Shown here piece by piece: positions 6,850 to 13,941 of a stretch of 16,253 nt of DNA. The stretch is from assembly GCA_002440145.1 (NCBI GenBank), contig DJRS01000004.1, positions 1-16,253 of the forward strand, written 5' to 3'. This DNA comes from Verrucomicrobia bacterium UBA6354. GTDB taxonomy: Bacteria > Verrucomicrobiota > Kiritimatiellia > RFP12 > UBA1067. The notes under the pieces were generated by a model. That model was not told the DNA's origin. It did not search any database and worked only from the letters and a program-made list of their open reading frames with translations. Each line of letters opens with the position of its first letter. The stretch's first letter is position 1. A program made the translations under genes and the position numbers.

Positions 6850-7007
6850 CCTTCCATGCGGACAAGGGGTGGCGCCGTCCATGGACGAGGCGGGCGCAGT
6901 CCATAAGCTAGGGGTGGTGTAGTCCATGAACGAGGCGGGTGCCGCTTGTAATCTAGAGGGGTCGCCGTCCATGGACGAGAGAGTCGCCGTCCGTGGACGA
7001 AGGGGGC
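6850..7007. repeat. Degenerate 22-24 bp tandem repeat (minisatellite), about seven units
   Basis: Successive units begin near 6850, 6874, 6896, 6919, 6941, 6964 and 6986, with lengths 24, 22, 23, 22, 23, 22 and 22. The best-conserved core is GCCGTCCATGGACGAG (6874-6889 and 6964-6979), which includes the 10-bp palindrome GTCCATGGAC. Units alternate so that a higher-order period of 45 bp (15 codons) is visible, and one minus-strand frame stays open across it with repeating MDG/MDY peptides. There is no start, Shine-Dalgarno or domain to support a gene, so I treat it as non-coding repeat DNA. Confidence 0.7.
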
Positions 7008-7483
7008 GCGGTTTGCCGTAATAATGTGTATCGGATTTCCAAAAGGACAATATCAGGGGGCGGGCCCGTTTGTCCAATACCGCGTACCGGCGCAAAACAA
7101 GGGACAGTCATAAGACATCCAAATGCCCAGGTGTCCGTTTCCCTTCTCCTTATAATAAGGCCGCTCGAACGTTCCGCCCGGGCTTCGCCGGTTGCGCGCC
7201 CGGGCAAGGGACTTTCCGGGATGGCGGCGGTCCTCTGTCGCCGTCGGGAAAACCGACCCACCCTGTCCGAAACACGGGCGCCGACCCGGCCCGACGCCGG
7301 GTATCGCCATCTCTTCGGACGCGTCCTGCGGTTCGTCGTACAGGGACGCGTCCGCCAACGGAAAAAACGGAGCACGGCCATGAGAATGTTCGGATTGCCG
7401 CCAAGATCACCCGGAAAAATTGTCGCCGATGCGCCTCGCCACGCTTGCATTTCACGTTGCGGCTCCGGCGGACAAGGACGGAT
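7008..7483. other. Non-coding stretch with a pair of identical palindromes
   Basis: No convincing gene is present, although several frames are open because of GC content. Two copies of the palindrome GGACGCGTCC lie at 7317-7326 and 7344-7353 with 17 nt between them. An AT-rich inverted repeat CCTTAT A ATAAGG sits at 7148-7160. I see no clear terminator for the activase gene that ends at 7484, only a T6 run (minus strand) near 7362-7367 without a matching stem. Confidence 0.45.
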
Positions 7484-8218
7484 TCAAGGGCGTGGCTTTG
7501 CCTGCACGCGATTCCCGTCCAGACAGATGGGCATCAAGGCATAGCGGCGTCCGAGCATTGCATACTTCGCACCAGCCGCAACATTGTACGGCAAAAACTC
7601 GACGGGCGACGGATGTGCCCACGCGCGAAACGCCAACCGGTCGGCAGCCGTGTCGTTCACGCCCGGAATGCACGGCACCCGGAAGACATGTCGCACACCC
7701 GACGCCTTGAGCCACGCGACATTCCCCCGCACAACGTCCAAATCGCCGCCGCACCACTTCGCAAAGGCCGTCGCGTCCGCAAGCTTCAGGTCCTGGTAGA
7801 CGAAATCGAGCCGCTGGACGACGCGGCGATAGGTCGCGGACGGACAGTACCCGCTCGTCTCCAGCGCCAACCCCACGTCCGCCGCCTCCGGGCGCGCCCG
7901 CAGCGCGTCGATCAGCGCGAGAAGGAAATCCGCCTGCGCGAGAGGCTCGCCGCCGGAAAAGGTGATGCCGCCGCCGGACTGCGCCATGATGTCGGCGTTC
8001 GTCAGCAGTTCCGCCGCAAGCCCGTCGGGCGTCCAGTCTTCGCCGCAGGCGACTCTCGTGCCGTCGCGGCGCGTCAGCGTCTCCTTCGCGAAGGACTGTC
8101 CCTCCGGATTGTGGCACCACGCGCAGCGCAGAGGACAGCCCTTGAAAAAGACGGTCGTGCGGATGCCCGGCCCGTCCTGCAAGGTGAATTCGCGGATCTC
8201 GAAGACGCGGCCGGTCAT
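7484..8218 (-). CDS. Glycyl radical enzyme activating enzyme (radical SAM, PflA-like)
   Basis: The protein uses a [4Fe-4S] cluster and S-adenosylmethionine to abstract hydrogen from a glycine of its partner enzyme, creating the stable glycyl radical. The cluster ligands are in KGCPLRCAWCHNP, C28-x3-C32-x2-C35. GGGITFSGGEP (82-92) is the SAM-binding GGE motif typical of activases, and LETSGY (119-124) and DLKLAD (143-148) also fit. The length of 244 is close to that of pyruvate formate-lyase activase. The extra Cys-rich ferredoxin-like insert of most non-PFL activases is missing; only Cys58 lies in the short linker there. The ATG overlaps the stop of the glycyl radical enzyme gene (ATGA), so the pair is coupled and its partner is almost certainly that enzyme. 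It is the last gene of the operon. Confidence 0.92.
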   Translation of the reverse strand: MTGRVFEIREFTLQDGPGIRTTVFFKGCPLRCAWCHNPEGQSFAKETLTRRDGTRVACGEDWTPDGLAAELLTNADIMAQSGGGITFSGGEPLAQADFLLALIDALRARPEAADVGLALETSGYCPSATYRRVVQRLDFVYQDLKLADATAFAKWCGGDLDVVRGNVAWLKASGVRHVFRVPCIPGVNDTAADRLAFRAWAHPSPVEFLPYNVAAGAKYAMLGRRYALMPICLDGNRVQAKPRP

Positions 8219-10278
8219 GAGGCGGCCAGCTCGACGCGGCGGATGATCTGGTCCTGGTACTCGCGGTCAAGCTCGACGAAGTAGCCCGACCAGCCCCACA
8301 CGCGCACGATCAAGTGGCGGTGCCGCTCGGGGTGCGACTGCGCATCCAACAGCGTCTCGCGGTTGATCGTGTTGATCTGCATCTGGTGGCCGCCGCGCGC
8401 AACGAAGAACTTCACGAGCTGCGCGACCTTCTCCACGCCGTCCGCCTGCGCAAAGGCCGAGTCGTGGATCTCCAGCGTGAGCGGCCCGCCGTTGCAGACC
8501 GGCACGAGATCCGGCTCCGTGAACGAACGGACGACCGAGACCGGCCCCTTCACGGGCGCATCGAGCGACGGCGCGTAGTTGGCCGAGAGCGGATGCCCCT
8601 TCAGGCGTCCGTCGGCGCTCGCGGGAACCTCGCGCGCATGCCAAATGTAGTACATGGCCGAACCCGTGCCCGGACGGAAGATGCCGCCCCGGCCGTTTCG
8701 CTTGCCGTCGAAGGCGTGTCCCCAAAACGCAAGGAGCCGCTTCGCGATCTCGTCGACGCGCGGATCGGCGTTCCCCATCTTCGGGGCGGCCTGCGCCGCC
8801 GCGCGGACGTCGGGGCGTCCGGCGAAGTCGGTGTCGAGCAGCGCCACGAGTTCGGGCAGCGTCACGAGTCTCTGCTCGAAGACGAGCGCCCGCACGGACG
8901 CGAGCGAATCGACGGCGACGGCGATGCCCGTGCCGTGGATGCCGAAGTTGTTGTACTTCGCCCCCCGGCAGATGTCGCGCGCCCGGTCGATGCAGCCCGT
9001 GGAGAGGACGGAGACGAACGGCCCCGGCAGGATCTCGACGTGGCGGTACTTCGCGGCGAGCGCATCCGCCCGACGCTGGATCTCGTCGAAGAACGCACGT
9101 TCGACGGCTTCGTAGGCCGCCGCGTCCGAAGCCGTCCGCAACGCCGCGTCCAGGCACCCGACGAACGACACGGCGTCGATGTTGTTGATGTCCATGCCGC
9201 ATCCGGGAATCAGGAACTCCCAGCAGGCGGCGACGGAATAGTCGCGCGCGTCCGCGAGGTCGTAGCCCCAGCGCACGAGCGCGGGGATGACGACATCGTC
9301 GTTCGCGTACTGCGGGAAGCCCAGCCCCTTCGCCGTCAGCTCCGTGCCGGCCTCGTAGACGTCGAGCGGCGTCGTCCCGTCGACGCGCAGATTGATCTTC
9401 GGATCGACGAGCTTCAGCTCGCCGCACGCCTTCAGGCAGAGACGCGAGAGCGCATTGAACGCGGGCTTCCCCTCTCGCGTCACGCCGCCGAGCATGACGG
9501 ACTGCCCGTTGTCGCCCTGCTGGACGCCGATGTAGAGGTCGCTGTCGCGGTTGCAGGCGATGAAGAACTCCTCCAGCCACTCCAGCGCCTCGTCGTCCGT
9601 GAGACGCCCCGCCCGGATGTCGGCATCGTAGTAGGGGAAGAGATACTGGTCGATGCGGCCGAGCCCGCAGTGGTACTCGCCCTCGCACCACAGCGCATAG
9701 TGCAGGACGCGCAAGACCTGCAGCGCCTCCGGAAACGTCTTCGCGCCCGTGTGGACGGCGGAGAGGAGGCAGGTTGGGGATGTTTGCGAGATCTGGACGG
9801 CTTGGATGTAACGGTCGACGAGGCCGAGGACGGCCTTGACGGAGAGAATCGCGTTCGCGAGGAAGCTGACGCCCGCGCCATCCTGCCCGGCACGGGCGCG
9901 CGACAGGCGAGCTCTCAGCCCGGCGAGCCGCGCATCGAGTCCGTCGCGGATCGTCGGCGCGAAGTCGGCCGTCAGGTTGAAGACGACACCCTTCTCGCCG
10001 AAGGCCGCTCCCGCCGAACGGCGCGCGTCCATCTCCGCGTCCGAATGGAGGTCGGGGATCCGCCTCACCGTCCGCAGGAAGTGCAGCCGCTCGCCGTCCA
10101 TGAACGCGGGACGCTCGGCGGCAAGCATCGCCTCCAGCCCCATCCGCGCGCGCGTCTCGTCGTCGGTCTTCCCGGCGATGAACCTGTCGAGCAGCGGCTT
10201 CCAGTCGACGTCGCGGCGAAACTTCGCCTGCTCCTTGTCAAACGTCCGGTCCAGCAGTGACTTGATTCTGTCTGTCAT
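8215..10278 (-). CDS. Glycyl radical enzyme of unassigned subfamily (PFL-like fold)
   Basis: The 687-residue protein is a cytoplasmic, oxygen-sensitive radical enzyme. The C-terminal radical loop is VRVWGWSGYFVELDREYQDQ (658-677), with the radical glycine at G662; the usual pattern is RVxGYxxxF, so Tyr is replaced by Trp. The active-site loop is VAACWEFLIPGCGMD (349-363), giving a thiyl Cys352 and Glu354 in the Cys-x-Glu arrangement of dehydratases, lyases and decarboxylases rather than the Cys-Cys of pyruvate formate-lyase. The segment VVFNLTADFAPTIRDGL (98-114) occupies the place where diol dehydratase-type enzymes usually have a GH.xPD-like motif, so the substrate-binding His appears absent (alignment by eye). 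The substrate is unknown. Its neighbours, a sugar porter and two clan GH-D glycosidases, point to a product of sugar or glycoside breakdown. No Shine-Dalgarno is visible before the ATG at 10276-10278. Confidence 0.9.
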   Translation of the reverse strand: MTDRIKSLLDRTFDKEQAKFRRDVDWKPLLDRFIAGKTDDETRARMGLEAMLAAERPAFMDGERLHFLRTVRRIPDLHSDAEMDARRSAGAAFGEKGVVFNLTADFAPTIRDGLDARLAGLRARLSRARAGQDGAGVSFLANAILSVKAVLGLVDRYIQAVQISQTSPTCLLSAVHTGAKTFPEALQVLRVLHYALWCEGEYHCGLGRIDQYLFPYYDADIRAGRLTDDEALEWLEEFFIACNRDSDLYIGVQQGDNGQSVMLGGVTREGKPAFNALSRLCLKACGELKLVDPKINLRVDGTTPLDVYEAGTELTAKGLGFPQYANDDVVIPALVRWGYDLADARDYSVAACWEFLIPGCGMDINNIDAVSFVGCLDAALRTASDAAAYEAVERAFFDEIQRRADALAAKYRHVEILPGPFVSVLSTGCIDRARDICRGAKYNNFGIHGTGIAVAVDSLASVRALVFEQRLVTLPELVALLDTDFAGRPDVRAAAQAAPKMGNADPRVDEIAKRLLAFWGHAFDGKRNGRGGIFRPGTGSAMYYIWHAREVPASADGRLKGHPLSANYAPSLDAPVKGPVSVVRSFTEPDLVPVCNGGPLTLEIHDSAFAQADGVEKVAQLVKFFVARGGHQMQINTINRETLLDAQSHPERHRHLIVRVWGWSGYFVELDREYQDQIIRRVELAAS

Positions 10279-10287
10279 AGTGCAATC

Positions 10288-10320
10288 CGATTGTTCGCAA
10301 TTCGATTGTTCGACGATTCG
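10288..10320. repeat. Short direct repeats in the transporter-GRE intergenic gap
   Basis: CGATTGTTCG occurs at 10288-10297 and again at 10303-10312 (15-bp period), followed by a partial copy CGATTCG at 10314-10320. It fills most of the 43-nt gap between the transporter stop and the GRE start. The stretch is AT-rich against its neighbours and carries no Shine-Dalgarno for the GRE gene. Confidence 0.6.
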
Positions 10321-10321
10321 A

Positions 10322-11680
10322 TCACTCCCCTATTCCCAGCCGCCGCTCGATGTCCTCGATCGTGCCGCCTTTCGTCTCGGGCATGAAGAAGACCGCCCAG
10401 ACGAGCTGGAGCGCCATCATGAAGGCGAAGAACGCGAACGCCCACGCCCCCGCGCGTTCCGCCACCGCGGGGAACGCCCAGGATATGACGGTGCACATGA
10501 ACCAGTGGGTGAAGCAGCCAAGGGCCTGTCCCTTCGCGCGGACGACGTTCGGGAAGACTTCCGAGATGTAGACCCAGATGACGGCGCCCGACGAGACGGC
10601 GAAGAACGCGATGAAGCCGAGGATGCCCGCGACGGCGATCGCCGCGTTCGGCTGCGGCCGGGCGAGCTGCCACGCGACGAGCGCGTGCATCGCGATCATG
10701 AGCGCCGAACCGCCGATGATCAGCGCGCGCCGTCCGAAGCGGTCGATCACGAGGAACGCCAGCATCGTGAACGTCAGGTTCACGCACCCGACGCCGATCG
10801 TCCCGACAAGCGCGGCGTTCGCAGAGCCCTCGCCGAAGATCAGCTGGAAGATGCGCGGCGCGTAGTAGTTGATCGCGTTGATGCCCGAGACCTGGTTGAA
10901 GAACGCGATCAGGAACGCGAGCAGGATCGGCTTGAGGTAGCGCCGCTGGAAGAGCGGCACGTCGACGCCGCCGGCCGCCGCCGCGAGCGACGCGCGGATC
11001 CCGTCCAGCGTCCGCGCGATCTCCGGGCAGCCGATGCGTGCCAGCACGCTGCGCGCCGCGTCGTCGCGTCCCACGCGCACGAGCCAGCGCGGCGATTCGG
11101 GGATCGTGCCGAGAAGCCCCATGAACAGGAAGATCGGCAGACACTCGGCGCCCAGCATCACGCGCCAGACGATCTTCGGGTCGACGTCCGGCTGGAAGCG
11201 CGCGATCAGATAGTTCGAGACGTACGAGACCAGGATGCCGAGGACGATGTTGAACTGGTTCATCGCCACCAGCCGTCCGCGATACCGCCCCGGCGAGACC
11301 TCGACGAGGTAGAGCGGCACGACGACCGAGACGCCGCCGATCGCGAGACCGCCGACGAAGCGGAACAAGCCGAGGAGGTGCGGCCCCCACGTCCTGTCGA
11401 ACGGCGTGAACGCGCAACCGACGGCCGAGACGAGAAAGAGCGTCCCCATCAGCCACAGCGTCGGCTTGCGCCCCCAGCGGTCGGAAGGCCGCCCAGCCGT
11501 AAAGACGCCGACGACCGTGCCGATCAGCGCACCCGAAATGATGAGCCCGTGCCAGAACGGCGTGAGCGCGAACTCGTCCTGGATCGCCTTCTCCGCGCCC
11601 GAAATGACGCCGGAGTCGAAGCCGAAGAGGAAGCCGCCGAGCGCGGCAACCACGACAATGTAGAAAAGAGACCTGTTCAT
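10322..11680 (-). CDS. Sugar-porter family MFS transporter (XylE/GalP/AraE-like)
   Basis: The 452-residue inner-membrane protein has about twelve hydrophobic segments, starting with FYIVVVAALGGFLFGFDSGV (6-25). Family signatures are clear: DRWGRK (67-72) after helix 2, PESPRWL (194-200) at the end of the first half, QVSGINAINYYAP (263-275) in helix 7, which holds sugar-contacting residues in XylE, DRFGRR (313-318), SEVFP (373-377), and PETKG (434-438) near the end. Members move monosaccharides such as xylose, galactose, glucose, arabinose or inositol, usually with protons. The exact substrate cannot be read from sequence. Its place between the exported glycosidases and the glycyl radical enzyme suggests it imports a monosaccharide or polyol they release. 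It starts 16 nt after the stop of the upstream gene, with GAAGGG before the ATG. Confidence 0.92.
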   Translation of the reverse strand: MNRSLFYIVVVAALGGFLFGFDSGVISGAEKAIQDEFALTPFWHGLIISGALIGTVVGVFTAGRPSDRWGRKPTLWLMGTLFLVSAVGCAFTPFDRTWGPHLLGLFRFVGGLAIGGVSVVVPLYLVEVSPGRYRGRLVAMNQFNIVLGILVSYVSNYLIARFQPDVDPKIVWRVMLGAECLPIFLFMGLLGTIPESPRWLVRVGRDDAARSVLARIGCPEIARTLDGIRASLAAAAGGVDVPLFQRRYLKPILLAFLIAFFNQVSGINAINYYAPRIFQLIFGEGSANAALVGTIGVGCVNLTFTMLAFLVIDRFGRRALIIGGSALMIAMHALVAWQLARPQPNAAIAVAGILGFIAFFAVSSGAVIWVYISEVFPNVVRAKGQALGCFTHWFMCTVISWAFPAVAERAGAWAFAFFAFMMALQLVWAVFFMPETKGGTIEDIERRLGIGE

Positions 11681-11696
11681 GCCCGATGCCCTTCAA

Positions 11697-13916
11697 TCAG
11701 AATTCGACCGTGACCGGAACGTCCGCCGAGACGTCGCCCTTGAGCGTGACGGCGAGCACGCGGCCGTCCGACTCCAGCGTCGACGCGACCGACGCGCCGA
11801 CCGCCGCGACCTTGCGCACGGCGAAGCCCGTCGGAACGGCAATGCGCAGCGTCAGCGGGAAGCCGCCGACCGTGCGGACGGTCGCCGTCAGCGTCCGGCC
11901 CGCCCACCGCTCGTCTTTCAGCTCGACGCCGCCCTGCGTCAGGTGGCGGTCGGTCGTGAGGACCTGCGGCCGCCCGCGGTCGGGACGCAGCGAGACGAGC
12001 CGCACGCTGCGCGCGGGCACGGGCAGCTCCAGACGCCCCGTCTGCGCGCCGAGGAATGCGCCGCCCCAGAACTCCCAGCCGAGGAAGCGCCGGTCCGCCG
12101 GCTCGCCCAGCTCGTCCCAGTCCACGCCCACGCGCGCCTCGGCGTCGCCCCAGTTGAAGAGCGCGACGACGTGCCAGTCGCCGAACGGACGCGCCACGTG
12201 GAGATCCCAGACGGGAAGATGCCCGAACTGCGGATAAAGCTTCGCCGGGCGCGTGTCGCAGACCGGCAGCGCCTGCTGGATGAGCCGCACGCGGTCGGGC
12301 GCAAGTTCGGCCAGCTTGTCGCCGGCGAACGTCTGCTGGCCGGGCAGCGCGACGACCGTCGCCTCGACCTGAGCCTGTTCGCGCGCGAGCGCCCCCTGGC
12401 TCACGAGCATGCAGTCGGGATCGCTCCAGAAGACGATGCCGTGCGCGAAAATCTGGTTCACCGTGCACCGGGCCTGCAGCAGGATGTTCGCCCACTTCAC
12501 CGGCTCGTTCGGGTGCACGATGTCGGCGCCTGTGCGGCTCGCGTCGGCGTAGGCCGCCTCCGCACCCGTGAAGTGCCCCTGGCACGCGAGAAAGATCCGG
12601 TCGTCGCCGATGCCCTTGCGGAACGCCGCGACCGTGCGCTCGAACGGATTCGGGCAGCCCGGGTCGCGGAAGCGCGCGCGGACGTCTGGCCGCTCGTACA
12701 GGTGCGCGCAATAGCCCGGTCCGCGCCCGGACATGCCGTCGATCTTGAAGAACTCGTAGCCCCAGTCATGCGAGGCCGTGTCGAAGATCCGCGTCAGGTG
12801 GTCGAGCGCCTCCGGCACCGTCGGGTCGAGCGTGAACTTGCCGTTCCACGACTGGATCGGTCGACCCTCCGCGTCATGCAGGAACCAGTCCTTGTGCGCG
12901 CGGTAGAACGCCTCGTTGCCCGTGCCGTAGGGCGCCATCCACAGCCCCGGACGGAAGCCGAGCTTGCGGATCTCGTCCGCGAGCCACTTCATGCCCTCCG
13001 GGAACTGCGGCGCGTAAGTCTCGAGGTTCATGTTGTGGAACTTCGACACCGGCAGGCGGCCGGAGTTGTCCTGCCACGACTCGATGTTCCAGATCTCCAT
13101 GCCGAACGGCCTGAACCACTTCGCGGCGAAGCGCGCCTCGTCGAGGTTCTCCTTGGAGCCGGCCTGGTCGAAGTAGGTGTTCCAGCTCAGCCACCCGGTC
13201 GGCGCGTGCGGGGCGCGCGTCCGGTCGAGCGGACGGTAGTACGGCACCCAGCGGCTCCTGTAGTAGTCGCGCACGACGGCGAACGACAGCGCGTTGCGCG
13301 TCGGGTCGGCGATCGACAGCGTCGCGGAAAGCCGCCACGCGCCGCCCGCCGCCGCCGACAGCCGCCCGGACGAGAACGTCAGGGCCTCGTCCGCCGCCGG
13401 CGAGAAGAGCGCGTCGTCGTCGCTCGAGACCGCCGCGCCGCTCTTCACCGACAGGACGCGGTCATGCGCCTTGGGCGCAAGCCGGCAAGGAATCGCGTCG
13501 CCGCGCGCCGTCACGTCGGCCTCGAAGCGCAGTTCGCCCTCGTAGGCGAAGGCCGTGCGGTGGTAGACGAGCAGCGAGACGCGGTCGCCGTCCGGCTGGA
13601 AGGCGATGTAGCCATGGACGTTGTCCGCCGGATCGACCAGCGCGAGCCGCCCCTTCGCGCCGTCGCGCGCGTCCGCGACGCGCCACGCCGCCGTCTGCGA
13701 CGGGTCGACGGCCACGCCCGCGCCCGTCACCTTCGCGGGGCCCGTGAACGAGAGCCGCCCCGCGATGCGCGCGCCGCTCGCCGCGTGGGACAGCGTCAAC
13801 CGCGCCTCTGCAGGCGCGAAGTCCACCGACCATGCGCCTGCCGTGCGCGACGTGTCCGCCATCGCCGCGCCGCATGCGGCGCAAGCCGCCGCCAGATCCA
13901 GAAACTTCTTCGTCAT
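11697..13916 (-). CDS. Secreted clan GH-D glycoside hydrolase, GH36-like (putative alpha-galactosidase)
   Basis: The protein probably hydrolyses alpha-galactosides outside the cytoplasm. With the chosen start it has 739 residues. A signal peptide is likely: basic MTKK, then FLDLAAACAACGAAMA with cleavage near AMA-D (20/21). Residues 25-225 form a beta-rich N-terminal domain as in GH36. The (beta/alpha)8 barrel starts at PTGWLSWNTYFD (239-250). The nucleophile is probably D393 in FFKIDGMSG, and D465 in RTGAD is a candidate acid/base. FWSDPDCMLV (496-505) parallels the WNDPDML motif of GH27. A C-terminal beta domain runs from about 580. The frame is open upstream to 14084, but the ATG at 13914-13916 has AGGAGG 8 nt before it and begins the signal peptide. 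Other clan GH-D specificities, such as alpha-N-acetylgalactosaminidase, are possible. Confidence 0.85.
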   Translation of the reverse strand: MTKKFLDLAAACAACGAAMADTSRTAGAWSVDFAPAEARLTLSHAASGARIAGRLSFTGPAKVTGAGVAVDPSQTAAWRVADARDGAKGRLALVDPADNVHGYIAFQPDGDRVSLLVYHRTAFAYEGELRFEADVTARGDAIPCRLAPKAHDRVLSVKSGAAVSSDDDALFSPAADEALTFSSGRLSAAAGGAWRLSATLSIADPTRNALSFAVVRDYYRSRWVPYYRPLDRTRAPHAPTGWLSWNTYFDQAGSKENLDEARFAAKWFRPFGMEIWNIESWQDNSGRLPVSKFHNMNLETYAPQFPEGMKWLADEIRKLGFRPGLWMAPYGTGNEAFYRAHKDWFLHDAEGRPIQSWNGKFTLDPTVPEALDHLTRIFDTASHDWGYEFFKIDGMSGRGPGYCAHLYERPDVRARFRDPGCPNPFERTVAAFRKGIGDDRIFLACQGHFTGAEAAYADASRTGADIVHPNEPVKWANILLQARCTVNQIFAHGIVFWSDPDCMLVSQGALAREQAQVEATVVALPGQQTFAGDKLAELAPDRVRLIQQALPVCDTRPAKLYPQFGHLPVWDLHVARPFGDWHVVALFNWGDAEARVGVDWDELGEPADRRFLGWEFWGGAFLGAQTGRLELPVPARSVRLVSLRPDRGRPQVLTTDRHLTQGGVELKDERWAGRTLTATVRTVGGFPLTLRIAVPTGFAVRKVAAVGASVASTLESDGRVLAVTLKGDVSADVPVTVEF

Positions 13917-13941
13917 GACACGCGTTCCTCCTGTTCCGGTT

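Noticed and set aside
6787..7095. 102-codon minus-strand frame with repeating MDG/MDY peptides
   Set aside because: It is generated by the tandem repeat, has no Shine-Dalgarno, overlaps the promoter of the 353-residue gene, and shows no domain.
7070..8284. 404-codon plus-strand frame
   Set aside because: Most of it is antisense to the activase gene, whose radical SAM motifs are unambiguous.
9836..11713. 625-codon plus-strand frame
   Set aside because: It is antisense to the GRE and the transporter and consists of Arg/Asp/Glu/His-rich low-complexity sequence typical of GC shadows.
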